The notes below the pieces were generated by a model. The model ran no database searches. It saw nothing but the letters and a program-made list of their open reading frames with translations, and was not told the DNA's origin. The position numbers were made by a program, and so were the translations under genes. Shown piece after piece: positions 9,032 through 17,443 of a DNA stretch of 54,174 nt (its first letter is position 1; the number at the start of each line of letters is the position of its first letter). Source of the stretch: Anthropogastromicrobium aceti (GTDB lineage Bacteria; Bacillota; Clostridia; Lachnospirales; Lachnospiraceae); NCBI RefSeq assembly GCF_025567095.1, contig NZ_JAOQJH010000025.1. The stretch is one strand, 5' to 3'.

Positions 9032-9043
9032 GAGGTTTACTTT

Positions 9044-10282
9044 ATGACTACTGCAAAAGATTTATTATCGCTGCCTTCTCTCTCCCACATGAAGCTGATT
9101 GGCGGAGCTGCGGGACTGTCTAGGACTGTCACTTGGCCTTACGTGATTTTATGTCCTCCAATCGGTGAATGGGTAAGCGGCGGTGAATTTTTAATTTATT
9201 ATGGTGCCAACGCTGTTGTTGAAAAGGTGGAGCTTGCTCAGCTGATTCGCGATGCGGCACAAAACGATGCCGCTGGCATTTTATTTCTTGTCGGCCACCA
9301 TTACATTCTTGAAGAAAATCTTGATGATGAGATCCGACAGCTTGCTGATGAGCTTAAGCTTCCAGTCTTCTCTCATACAAGTCTTGCCTATGTAAACTCC
9401 ATCACAAAAGACATCATAAATCTGATTCAAGATCGCGAAAAGGACGTAGCAATCGCTAATACCTTCTGGTACTCACTCTTTTTCCAGAATACAAATGTAG
9501 ATGATATCGCAACACTCAATCAGGCATTATTTCTGGGATATCTGCCAAGCTATAACTACTGTGTGTACATATTTGAGATGATGAATGCATCTGCTTATTT
9601 TCAAAAGCTTGAAGCGATGCACGGACCTTCCTTTACAGAGACACCATCTGAATTTTTCCGTATGCTTGCGACAAAGCTTAGCTATATCACGCAAAAAGAA
9701 ACTGGAAGCACATGGCATGTTGCAAGAAACAGCGCTAACGTATTTGTACTTCCCATAAATACCAACTCACAGGAGCAATCAGCTGATCATTTCTTTGAAT
9801 CACTGACGATACGTATGGAACAACAATATCCCGGCACAAAATTTTGTGTTGGAAAAGGCAATGTACGTTCACGTCTTTTTGGCATTCGCGAATCATATAT
9901 TCAGGCAAAACGAAGCTTGCTTTCATGGAAACTTCTTGGTGACAATCGTCACTTAATCTCTTACAGTGATCTAGGCTTTTATCAGCTTCTTTTTGAAATT
10001 CCGACGGCCTCTGTTATGCGCGAATATACTGCTCGTTTTCTTGATCCGATCCGCGAATATGACAAAACACACGATGCACATTTATATGAAACTCTATGCA
10101 CGTGGCTCGACTGCCGCTGCAATAAGGTACAGACTGCAAAAGCACTCTTTCTTCACCGAAATACACTTTTGATGCGCTTAGAAAAGCTTGAAAAGCTCCT
10201 TGGTGTATCGCTCGATGATGCCGACATCACCTTCCAACTGCAGGCCGCCGTCAAGATCGATAAATTCCTGTCGGAGACATAA
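9044..10282 (+). CDS. PucR/CdaR-family transcriptional regulator
   Basis: 412 residues. N-terminal PucR-type domain (about 1-125, with the GGEFLIYYG segment), a central GGDEF-like domain (about 150-290) and a C-terminal PucR-type helix-turn-helix (NKVQTAKALFLHRNTLLMRL, about 355-380). Start chosen at 9044 because AAGGAGG lies at 9029-9035; a TTG at 9020 in frame would sit upstream of that site. Members of this family usually control neighbouring catabolic genes in response to a pathway metabolite. Divergent from the amidohydrolase-tldD-tldE operon, so that operon is the obvious target; the opp and peptidase units may be too. Confidence 0.9.
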   Translation: MTTAKDLLSLPSLSHMKLIGGAAGLSRTVTWPYVILCPPIGEWVSGGEFLIYYGANAVVEKVELAQLIRDAAQNDAAGILFLVGHHYILEENLDDEIRQLADELKLPVFSHTSLAYVNSITKDIINLIQDREKDVAIANTFWYSLFFQNTNVDDIATLNQALFLGYLPSYNYCVYIFEMMNASAYFQKLEAMHGPSFTETPSEFFRMLATKLSYITQKETGSTWHVARNSANVFVLPINTNSQEQSADHFFESLTIRMEQQYPGTKFCVGKGNVRSRLFGIRESYIQAKRSLLSWKLLGDNRHLISYSDLGFYQLLFEIPTASVMREYTARFLDPIREYDKTHDAHLYETLCTWLDCRCNKVQTAKALFLHRNTLLMRLEKLEKLLGVSLDDADITFQLQAAVKIDKFLSET

Positions 10283-10466
10283 GATATCGTGCTCGTTAAC
10301 GTAGTGGGCGTTGAGGTGAACTACTTTACGAGGCGATTCCCGTGTGGAGCGGGCTTTCAAAATACACTATATTTAGAAATAATGTAAAAGGCGCCGCGAG
10401 AACAAGGGTCGCCGACAAAGTTTCACCGAAGCGCCCTTCGTAAACTCAACCGCACGATCAAGAAAC
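10283..10466. other. GC-richer, hairpin-rich gap between convergent genes
   Basis: The gap between the regulator stop and the oppF stop has no credible ORF and its right half is more GC-rich than neighbouring intergenic DNA. Hairpins visible: CGAAG-CGCC-CTTCG at about 10427-10440 flanked by GTTT/AAAC, and complementary AAGGCGC and GCGCCCTT stretches about 40 nt apart. No T run follows, so it is not a standard terminator. It may be a remnant or a small structured RNA; I cannot assign it. Confidence 0.3.
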
Positions 10467-11438
10467 TTACATCTCCTCCGCACGATGACACGCCGTAAAA
10501 TGTCCAGGCTCGATCTCGCGAAGCTGCGGTTTTCTCTCCTTGCAAAGCTGTGTCGCATATGGACAGCGATTGCAGAAATTGCAGCCCTGCGGCAGATTGA
10601 CCGGGCTTGGCACATCACCTTGAAGAAGTATTCTTTTTCGCTCACGCTCAATTGTCGGATCGGCAATCGGAATAGCAGAAAGAAGTGCTTTCGTGTATGG
10701 ATGACGGTTTTTAATATAAATATCCTCGCTGTCTGCAATCTCAACAAGTGAACCCAAATACATTACGGCAATACGGTTTGATATCTGGCGCACCATTGAC
10801 AGATCGTGTGTGATAAACAAATAAGATAATCCCATCTGCTGCTGAAGACGCTTAAGTAAATTTACGACCTGTGCCTGAATAGAAACATCCAGTGCAGAGA
10901 TCGGCTCATCACATACGATCAGCTTTGGTTCAAGCGAGAGCGCTCTGGCAATTCCGATACGTTGACGCTGTCCGCCTGAGAATTCGTGCGGAAACCTGTT
11001 TGCATGATCCTTATTTAAGCCGACCATTTTAAGAAGCTCCAATACACGCTCCTCTAATTCTGGTCCTTTATACATCTTGTGGATCTTCATGCCCTCTGCA
11101 ACAATATCACTTACTACACTAAGAGGATCAAGACAAGCATACGGGTCCTGAAAGATCATCTGCACATTTTTGGTGTACTCTTTCTTTTCCTTTTTGTTGT
11201 AGCGCCAGATATCTTGTCCCTCAAACATTACCTGTCCTTCATCTGGGCGATATAATCGCATAATTGTTTTTCCAAGCGTACTTTTTCCACATCCTGACTC
11301 ACCAACAAGTCCTACTGTCTCGCCCTTATAAATAGTTAGATCTACACCATTTACAGCCTTTAAAATACCCTTTGGCACCTTGAAGGTTGTTTTTACATTT
11401 TTCAATTCGAGGATTGGTTCTTTTGTCGTTCCCATCAT
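10467..11438 (-). CDS. oppF: Oligopeptide ABC importer ATPase OppF/DppF
   Basis: 323 residues. Walker A GESGCGKST, Q-loop IFQDPYACLDP, signature FSGGQRQRIGIARAL, Walker B LIVCDEPISALD and the H-loop ITHDL are intact. C-terminal oligopeptide-transporter extension with the cysteine cluster CNFCNRCPYATQLC, which in OppF/DppF binds an iron-sulfur cluster or metal. Start overlaps the stop of oppD (ATGA). One of the two ATPases powering peptide import. Confidence 0.93.
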   Translation of the reverse strand: MMGTTKEPILELKNVKTTFKVPKGILKAVNGVDLTIYKGETVGLVGESGCGKSTLGKTIMRLYRPDEGQVMFEGQDIWRYNKKEKKEYTKNVQMIFQDPYACLDPLSVVSDIVAEGMKIHKMYKGPELEERVLELLKMVGLNKDHANRFPHEFSGGQRQRIGIARALSLEPKLIVCDEPISALDVSIQAQVVNLLKRLQQQMGLSYLFITHDLSMVRQISNRIAVMYLGSLVEIADSEDIYIKNRHPYTKALLSAIPIADPTIERERKRILLQGDVPSPVNLPQGCNFCNRCPYATQLCKERKPQLREIEPGHFTACHRAEEM

Positions 11439-12481
11439 TCCTCCTCCTTTATGTTCTGTGCTTCAACAGGACTCTTTGGTGCGCCATTTTTCTTAATGCA
11501 CGCTGGATGATTGAGCCAGCAGTATGCATAATGGTCTGGTTCTGAAAAATCAATACACGGCGGCTGACTTGTGCGGCATATGTTCATTGCATATTTGCAT
11601 CTGGCAGCAAACGCACATCCGACAGGCGGTGCCAACAAATCCGGCGGTGTTCCCGGAATTGAATAGAGGTCTTCGCTTACTCTTTTATCAAGACGCGGCA
11701 CACTGCTTAAAAGTCCCCATGTGTACGGATGCTTTGGATGATGAAAGATAGTATCGCAGTCGCCATGCTCTACGATTTGACCAGCATACATAACGTAGAT
11801 TCGGTCTGCCATATTTGCAACAACGCCCATATCATGTGTGATTAAAACAATTGACGTATCAATCTTATCCTTCAAATCATTCATTAGTTCAATGATCTGT
11901 GCCTGAATCGTCACATCAAGCGCTGTAGTTGGCTCGTCAGCAAATAATACCTTTGGATTACAGATGAGTGACATTGCAATCATGATACGCTGGCGCATAC
12001 CGCCTGAAAGCTGATGCGGATAGCGCTTCATATTTTCCTCTGGTGACGGAAGTGAAATCATCTTTAAGATCTCGACTGCCTTTTTTCTTGCTTCTTCTCT
12101 GGAAACCTTATAGTGCTGCATGTATGGCTCCATGATCTGCTCCCCAACTGTCATTGTCGGATTTAAAAATGTAAATGGATCCTGAAAAATTATTGAGAGC
12201 TGATTGCCCTGCAGCTTTCTCATCTGTTTAGGTGTCAATTCAAGCAGATTTTCTTTGTTAAAAAGAACCTCTCCGCCCTTAATACTGCCGTTTTTCTTTG
12301 GATTTAATCCGATAACTGTCTGAATTGTAACTGTTTTTCCACAGCCAGACTCACCTACGATTGCAATCGTTTCTTTTTTATTTAAATGCCAGGAAACGCC
12401 ACGCACTGCCTGAACGCTTCCCTGAAAGGTCTGAAAGGATACTTTTAAATCCTTTACCTCTAAGATTTTTTCCTTTTCCAT
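11435..12481 (-). CDS. oppD: Oligopeptide ABC importer ATPase OppD/DppD
   Basis: 348 residues from the ATG at 12481, which has GAGAGG just upstream; an in-frame extension to 12508 has no ribosome site. Walker A GESGCGKT, signature LSGGMRQRIMIAMSL, Walker B VLFADEPTTALD, H-loop ITHDMG. C-terminal CAFAARCKYAMNIC cysteine motif as in OppF. Pairs with OppF as the ATPase heterodimer. Confidence 0.93.
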   Translation of the reverse strand: MEKEKILEVKDLKVSFQTFQGSVQAVRGVSWHLNKKETIAIVGESGCGKTVTIQTVIGLNPKKNGSIKGGEVLFNKENLLELTPKQMRKLQGNQLSIIFQDPFTFLNPTMTVGEQIMEPYMQHYKVSREEARKKAVEILKMISLPSPEENMKRYPHQLSGGMRQRIMIAMSLICNPKVLFADEPTTALDVTIQAQIIELMNDLKDKIDTSIVLITHDMGVVANMADRIYVMYAGQIVEHGDCDTIFHHPKHPYTWGLLSSVPRLDKRVSEDLYSIPGTPPDLLAPPVGCAFAARCKYAMNICRTSQPPCIDFSEPDHYAYCWLNHPACIKKNGAPKSPVEAQNIKEEE

Positions 12482-12561
12482 GATTCCTCTCATTCTGCCG
12501 AAATACAAAAATACTGCGGCTCTGCTCGTTTCACTTTTTCTATGACGAATGCATTATCTAT

Positions 12562-13518
12562 TTACGCACGAAGCTTTGGATCAAGTGCATCTCTAAGTCC
12601 GTCTCCAATCAGGTTAAAGCAAAGCATTGTGATGCTAACGCACAGACACGGAATGATAAATTGGTATGGATAATAACGGAAGGTCTCTCCTGCTGCCTTG
12701 ATTAACTGACCCCAGCTTGGCTGCGGCGGTGTCACGCCAAGTCCGATATAGCTTAAAAATGCTTCGTAGAAAATGACGCTTGGAAGCGACATTGTAATGC
12801 TGACTACGCGAATGCCGAGTGTGTTTGGAATCAAACGTCTTGCAATGATCCATCCAGACGATGCACCAAGCGTCTCTGATGCTACTACAAACTCACGAGT
12901 CTTTAGCTGTAAAACAAGACCTCTTGTGCTTCTTGCGGCACCCATCCAGCCGGTGATACTCATTGCAATTACAAGCGTTGCAATATTTCCGCTTCCCATT
13001 ACAACCATCAAAAGAATCATGTAGATTAAGCTTGGAATGCCCATTAACACATCGATTGTGCGCATAATTACTGTATCTGCCCAACCGCCAAGATAACCCG
13101 AGATGCCGCCTACTGCCATTCCAATAATCTCTGGAATAAGCGTAGCTAAAATCGCAATAATAAGGGATACTCTTCCTCCTGCCCACACGCGTGTCCAAAG
13201 ATCACGTCCAAGATTATCTGTTCCAAACCAGTGAACGGCATTTGGTCCCTGATTTGAACAGCTGTAATCATTAGAATAATAATCAAATTTTGTCATCATC
13301 GGTCCAAACAGGACAAAAAATATCATGATGGCAATAACCACTAGGCTGATTACTGCTGGCTTATTCTTCTTAAAATTTCTCCATACATCCTTGAAATAGG
13401 TTGTCTTTTTCCTTGCAATCTGATCCTGATCAAGTGCTCCCTCTGGAAGTGGAGAAAACGCATCATCTGCAAATGTTACTTCTGCAGCTTGCACTTTTTT
13501 TGTTGTATCAGTATTCAT
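12562..13518 (-). CDS. oppC: Oligopeptide ABC importer permease OppC/DppC
   Basis: 318 residues. Long cytoplasmic N-terminus (about 50 residues), first membrane helix about 55-75, then the periplasmic-type segment HWFGTDNLGRDLWTRVW that is diagnostic for OppC/DppC, and a five-helix BPD_transp_1 domain with the EAA-type coupling loop near SETLGASSGWIIARRLIPN. Ribosome site AAAGGAG. 11 bp after oppB. Confidence 0.93.
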   Translation of the reverse strand: MNTDTTKKVQAAEVTFADDAFSPLPEGALDQDQIARKKTTYFKDVWRNFKKNKPAVISLVVIAIMIFFVLFGPMMTKFDYYSNDYSCSNQGPNAVHWFGTDNLGRDLWTRVWAGGRVSLIIAILATLIPEIIGMAVGGISGYLGGWADTVIMRTIDVLMGIPSLIYMILLMVVMGSGNIATLVIAMSITGWMGAARSTRGLVLQLKTREFVVASETLGASSGWIIARRLIPNTLGIRVVSITMSLPSVIFYEAFLSYIGLGVTPPQPSWGQLIKAAGETFRYYPYQFIIPCLCVSITMLCFNLIGDGLRDALDPKLRA

Positions 13519-13528
13519 CTTTTCTCCT

Positions 13529-14443
13529 TTACTTTACGCGGATTCGCGGATCGATTAATCCATACAGTACATCAACTATTAGATTCATTGTAACTAGAAA
13601 TGCACCATAAAATACTGTAAGACCCATGATCAGCGGATAATCAAGATTAGTGACTGAATCGACAAAATATCGGCCCAGTCCAGGAATTAAAAACATGCTC
13701 TCTACGACAAATGAGCCCATCAAAACACCTGCGATCTGTACACCAAGATTTGGAATGATCGGAACAAGTGAGTTTTTAAACTGATGCTTTAATACGACGC
13801 GAATTGGGGAAAGACCTTTCGCTCTTGCCGTCTTTACATAATCCTGCGTTGTTATGGCTAACATGCTCGCTCTCATATTTCTTGTATTTCCTGCAACAGT
13901 TCCAAGACCAAGAACAAGTGCAGGAAGGATAATCTGATTTGTTTTTCCCCATCCTGTTACCGGAAGGATGCCAAGCTTTACACCAAAAATCATACGAAGA
14001 ATCGGACCTAACACCATACTTGGAAGGGCAATTCCTAAAACTGCCACTACCATCAACAGATAATCCGGCCATTTTCCTCGAAACTGAGCACATAAAATAC
14101 CAAAGAAAAGACCAACTGCCTCTGCAAAAAGTAATGAAATCAAACCAAGCTTTGCAGACACAGGGAAGGCTTCCTTAATGATATCCACTACTGTTTTTCC
14201 TGTCTTTTTGATGGAATAACCAAGATCTCCATGCAGCAAGTTATTCATATAAGTCAGGTATTGCTGCGGTACTGGCTTATCAAGACCATAAAACGCTCTT
14301 TGCTTATCCTGCACGGCCACCGGGATCTTATCATTTAAGAATGGATCACCCGGAATCAGCTTCATTAAAAAGAATGTTGCCGTTGCCAGCACAAAGACTG
14401 TCGCGATTGCAATCAATACTTTTTTTCCTATATATTTGAGCAT
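13529..14443 (-). CDS. oppB: Oligopeptide ABC importer permease OppB/DppB
   Basis: 304 residues from the ATG at 14443, which is preceded by TTTAGGAGG; an in-frame extension upstream would cross the terminator hairpin and is rejected. N-terminal helix, the FYGLDKPVPQQYLTYM segment and EAA-like loop TARAKGLSPIRVVLKHQFKN are typical of OppB. Separated from oppA by a terminator-like hairpin, so expression is probably lower than that of the binding protein. Confidence 0.93.
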   Translation of the reverse strand: MLKYIGKKVLIAIATVFVLATATFFLMKLIPGDPFLNDKIPVAVQDKQRAFYGLDKPVPQQYLTYMNNLLHGDLGYSIKKTGKTVVDIIKEAFPVSAKLGLISLLFAEAVGLFFGILCAQFRGKWPDYLLMVVAVLGIALPSMVLGPILRMIFGVKLGILPVTGWGKTNQIILPALVLGLGTVAGNTRNMRASMLAITTQDYVKTARAKGLSPIRVVLKHQFKNSLVPIIPNLGVQIAGVLMGSFVVESMFLIPGLGRYFVDSVTNLDYPLIMGLTVFYGAFLVTMNLIVDVLYGLIDPRIRVK

Positions 14444-14453
14444 ATTTCCTCCT

Positions 14454-14498
14454 AAAAAAATAGACGCCTCTCTTTGGAGTTTCCGCAGATCGGCGTCT
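14454..14498 (-). terminator. Intercistronic terminator/attenuator between oppA and oppB
   Basis: Minus strand AGACGCC (14498-14492) pairs with GGCGTCT (14468-14462) around a 23-nt loop, followed by ATTTTTTT and then directly by the oppB ribosome site. Partial termination here would give an excess of binding protein over membrane components, a common arrangement in binding-protein operons. Confidence 0.7.
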
Positions 14499-14541
14499 TT
14501 ACTTTTTATTTTATAATGTTGGAAAGCTTTTCCCTCCAACT

Positions 14542-14599
14542 ATACCCACAAATTGCTCCGTTACTGTGCAACTCTCGCAATTCTAAAATTATTCTGCAT
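14542..14599. repeat. 58-nt dispersed repeat, copy A
   Basis: Overlaps the last codons and stop of oppA. On the minus strand it shares with copy B (34223-34280) the block ATGCAG(A/G)ATAATT, GAGTTG at the same spacing and the core GGAGCAATT(T/C)GTGGGTAT, 58 nt in both copies. Internal arms AATTGC and GCAATT could form a hairpin. Confidence 0.45.
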
Positions 14600-16208
14600 A
14601 ATCCAGATAGGTAAAATCAGTCTCAGTTGTGTTATAGAATCCAGTGTAACCACTCTTATACTGGAAACCGCCGTCTGTCCATCCAAGGATCAGATTCAGT
14701 GTATTATCACAGAAGAATTTTTCAACCTCGAAGTAGTTTGCCTTTCTCTCCTCAATAGTTGGGGAAGCAATTGCCTCATCATACAGCTTATCATATTCCT
14801 CATTTGAATAGCCTCTAAGTGCAGACTGCATTGCGCTCGTGTATCCACTTAAAAAGCCAGTCAATGCATCCGGAATCTCAAGACTGTTTCCGCCATACCA
14901 GAAATCGTAGTCACCGCTCATTGCATTTGATACCATCACCTGAATTGTCTGAGAATTGATAGTTGTCTCAATGCCAAGATTTTTCTTTAACATATCCTGA
15001 ACAGCTGCCAATACATCGATGCTTCCCTGTGACTCATAGCAAAGAAGCTCGAATGTTGGAATCTCATCAGCTGTCTTTCCAAGCTCATCAAGTGCTGCAT
15101 TTAAGTATTCCTGTGCCTTCTCTACATCTGCACTTGCCGGCCATCCCTCGTATTCAAACTCCTCGTCAAAGGTACCATTTACACCTGCCTCTGACGGTGC
15201 TGTCAGACGATTTGCCGGCTCATCACTTGTCATAACAGATGCGCAAAGTGCTGTACGGTCGATTGCATAGCTGACTGCCTTTCTAAAGTTTGCATTGCCA
15301 AGGAATAATCCTGTTTCCTCTGTCTTTCCTGCATGGTTGATGTTCAGGCAGCGATAAGAGGTGGTGTACTTGCTGCTCTCAAAGCCTGCATCTGTCAGTG
15401 TCTGCTGCTGCATAGCACTTCCAGTCGGAACAAAATCAAGCTCATCTGCAAGCATCATATCTACGCCAGTATCACCTGTTACGTTAAATTTAAAATCCAT
15501 CTCGTCCATATTGATACTGTCTGCATCCCAGTAGTTCTCATTCTTTACAAGTGTCATGGTAGAATCAGATACCCAGTCTGACACGATGAACGGTCCATTT
15601 GTCAAAATTTTATCTGCTGAAGAACCATACTCTGTTCCAAGTGAATCAACAAAGGACTCCTCAAGTGGTGCAAATAAGCTTGTGGATGTAAATGTGCTCT
15701 CATACTGCGGATTCTTGAAGGTATACTCGATTGTCAGATCATCTACTGCCTTTATACCAACCTCGTCCCACTCACACTCTCCTGCGTAATATTCCTCGCC
15801 ATTCTCCAGAATATATCCGCTCTCTGCATTATAGTGACCTGCCTCTGGATCCATCAGACGCTTTGCTGCATAAACAAAATCCTCGGATGTAATCGGTGTC
15901 TCTCCATCACTGTATGTTAAGCCTTCCTTCAGTTTAAATGTCCAGGTCTTTCCATCCTCGCTTGTCTCCCAGCTCTCTGCTGCTCCTCCAATGTACTCAC
16001 CCTGCTTACTGCGAATCAGGGTATCGCTGATTAAAGTATCAATATATGTTGCCGGATCTACATTTAATTCTGCGTAATCCATAGTAACCGGATCATATGG
16101 TGCTCCAATTCTTACACTCTTTACATCTGCCTCGTCTGCCAGTACGGCTGCCGGAAATGATGCTGCTACCAGCACTGCTGTAAGTCCCATTGCTGCATAT
16201 TTTCTCAT
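14589..16208 (-). CDS. oppA: Peptide-binding protein of the Opp importer (SBP_bac_5), without lipobox
   Basis: 539 residues from the ATG at 16208 (GGAGG 9 nt upstream); normal size for OppA. Captures peptides outside the membrane and delivers them to OppBC. Residues 1-24 form a signal peptide ending AAVLA-DE. There is no cysteine at the cleavage site, although Gram-positive OppA proteins are normally lipoproteins; the rest of the fold looks complete (RIGAPYDPVTMDY start, WTFKLKEGLTYSDG, YAIDRTALC, YGGNSLEIPD). How it is held at the cell surface is unclear. First gene of the opp operon, with its own promoter and operator pair upstream. Confidence 0.9.
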   Translation of the reverse strand: MRKYAAMGLTAVLVAASFPAAVLADEADVKSVRIGAPYDPVTMDYAELNVDPATYIDTLISDTLIRSKQGEYIGGAAESWETSEDGKTWTFKLKEGLTYSDGETPITSEDFVYAAKRLMDPEAGHYNAESGYILENGEEYYAGECEWDEVGIKAVDDLTIEYTFKNPQYESTFTSTSLFAPLEESFVDSLGTEYGSSADKILTNGPFIVSDWVSDSTMTLVKNENYWDADSINMDEMDFKFNVTGDTGVDMMLADELDFVPTGSAMQQQTLTDAGFESSKYTTSYRCLNINHAGKTEETGLFLGNANFRKAVSYAIDRTALCASVMTSDEPANRLTAPSEAGVNGTFDEEFEYEGWPASADVEKAQEYLNAALDELGKTADEIPTFELLCYESQGSIDVLAAVQDMLKKNLGIETTINSQTIQVMVSNAMSGDYDFWYGGNSLEIPDALTGFLSGYTSAMQSALRGYSNEEYDKLYDEAIASPTIEERKANYFEVEKFFCDNTLNLILGWTDGGFQYKSGYTGFYNTTETDFTYLDYAE

Positions 16209-16354
16209 ATCTGATTCCTCCATTTCACTATTGTGCTGTTTTGCTTTAATTCATTAAAGTATTTTGACTATAGAAATAGATCGGCAGGGAAATGTTCCTC
16301 ATTGAACTTTGCTTTCCTTTAAATGCCTCTCTTTCCTCTGTCAATCTTGAATGT

Positions 16355-16426
16355 AGTTTATCATAAAATCAGTATTGTATCAATGTGCACACTGTACCTA
16401 TATTAGATATTTTCAGTGTGCACAAT
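16355..16426 (-). promoter_or_regulatory. opp operon promoter with two CANTGTGCACANTG operators
   Basis: Minus strand TTGATA (16383-16378), 17-bp spacer, TAAACT (16360-16355). Directly upstream of the -35 lies CAGTGTGCACATTG (16394-16381) and, 33 bp further, CATTGTGCACACTG (16427-16414). Both fit the 14-bp dyad CANTGTGCACANTG, and their centres fall near -40 and -73, on the same face of the helix, positions typical for an activator. The two sites also form 11-bp inverted arms with each other. The regulator is unknown. Confidence 0.65.
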
Positions 16427-16439
16427 GTAATGTTATAAT

Positions 16440-17426
16440 TTATTTCGTCAGCATTGTCCTGCAGCTTCCTGTCTTTTCCATCTGCACAATACCCTCTATG
16501 CCACAGCGCACCATGCTCTCTACTGCTTCTTTTGTGTAGAATGCCATGTGCTGTGTCATGATGACATTGCGAAACTGATGAAGATAAAACCAGTTGCGGT
16601 TGGAGATGATATCTGTTCTTCTGTCTTCGTGCACAATACCTTCTTCGCCCTCTACGGTATCCATGCCAAGCGCACCAATCTTCTCTGATTCAACACCATC
16701 TACCAATGCATCAATGTCAGTCAGTCCACCTCTTGCGCAGTTAATTAAAATTACGCCATCTTTCATCTTTGCGATTGTCTCATGATTAATAATGTGATAC
16801 GTAGAATCAAACAGCGGCATATGAAGGCTTATGACATCGCATTCCTTATAGATTGTATCCTGATCTACATATGTCGCAATTTTCTCTGCCTCTGGATTTT
16901 TATAAACATCATAGGCAAGCAGACGACAGCCAAAGCCTGACAAGTTTTTTAATACTTGAAGGCCAATTCGTCCAGTACCCATGACACCTATTGTAAGTTC
17001 ATTCATATCACGCCCCTGCAGTCCCTGCAAGGAAAAGTCATTGACCTGGCCTCTCCATAGTGCCTGCTTATACTGGCGAAGGCACATTAAAATCATCATT
17101 ACCGTAAAGTCTGCAACACCGTTTGGTGGGTAGGCTGCATTGCAGACTTTAATTCCAAGCTCTTTTGCTGCCACCAAATCAATGTGATTATAACCGATAG
17201 TTCTTGTAGAGAGAAAACGCACACCATTCTCGCTGTAGCGACTTAATAAATCCCTGTCAATATTTCCCATGCCAAGCGCTGTAACACCCTCATATCCCTT
17301 TACAAGATCGGCATTCTCAAGTGATGGTGTCTCATCTGAAAGCGTAACCTCTACACCACACTGAGCAGAAATCTGCTCAAATGCCTGTTTTTCATCATCT
17401 CTCACTCCAAACGCATAAATTTTCAT
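16440..17426 (-). CDS. D-2-hydroxyacid dehydrogenase (D-lactate dehydrogenase/VanH-like)
   Basis: 328 residues. N-terminal catalytic half with STRTIGYNHIDL, NAD-binding GTGRIG, catalytic Arg in NCARGG and His in MTQHMAFYT (usually TPH). These enzymes reduce 2-keto acids such as pyruvate or branched and aromatic 2-oxo acids to D-2-hydroxyacids using NADH. It is the last gene after the two S9 peptidases (18 bp gap), so it probably disposes of keto acids from amino-acid breakdown. VanH is related, but no vanA/vanX partner is near, so resistance is unlikely. Confidence 0.85.
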   Translation of the reverse strand: MKIYAFGVRDDEKQAFEQISAQCGVEVTLSDETPSLENADLVKGYEGVTALGMGNIDRDLLSRYSENGVRFLSTRTIGYNHIDLVAAKELGIKVCNAAYPPNGVADFTVMMILMCLRQYKQALWRGQVNDFSLQGLQGRDMNELTIGVMGTGRIGLQVLKNLSGFGCRLLAYDVYKNPEAEKIATYVDQDTIYKECDVISLHMPLFDSTYHIINHETIAKMKDGVILINCARGGLTDIDALVDGVESEKIGALGMDTVEGEEGIVHEDRRTDIISNRNWFYLHQFRNVIMTQHMAFYTKEAVESMVRCGIEGIVQMEKTGSCRTMLTK

Positions 17427-17443
17427 AATTCTTGCCTTTCTTT

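Noticed and set aside
9020..9043. TTG at 9020 as the start of the PucR-type regulator
   Set aside because: AAGGAGG at 9029-9035 lies downstream of it and fits the ATG at 9044; the -10 of the promoter also overlaps the TTG.
10373..10747. 124-residue minus-strand ORF overlapping oppF
   Set aside because: It lies in another frame of the clearly coding oppF 3' end and has Arg-rich, low-quality composition typical of a shadow frame.
16384..16424. Inverted repeat as terminator of the dehydrogenase gene
   Set aside because: No T run follows on either strand, the loop is long, and each arm is itself a palindrome next to a good promoter.
16440..17426. VanH-like dehydrogenase plus VanZ-like gene (34369-34965) as a glycopeptide-resistance system
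   Set aside because: They are 17 kb apart, and no D-Ala-D-Lac ligase, VanX, VanY or VanRS is present. Both families are common outside resistance clusters.
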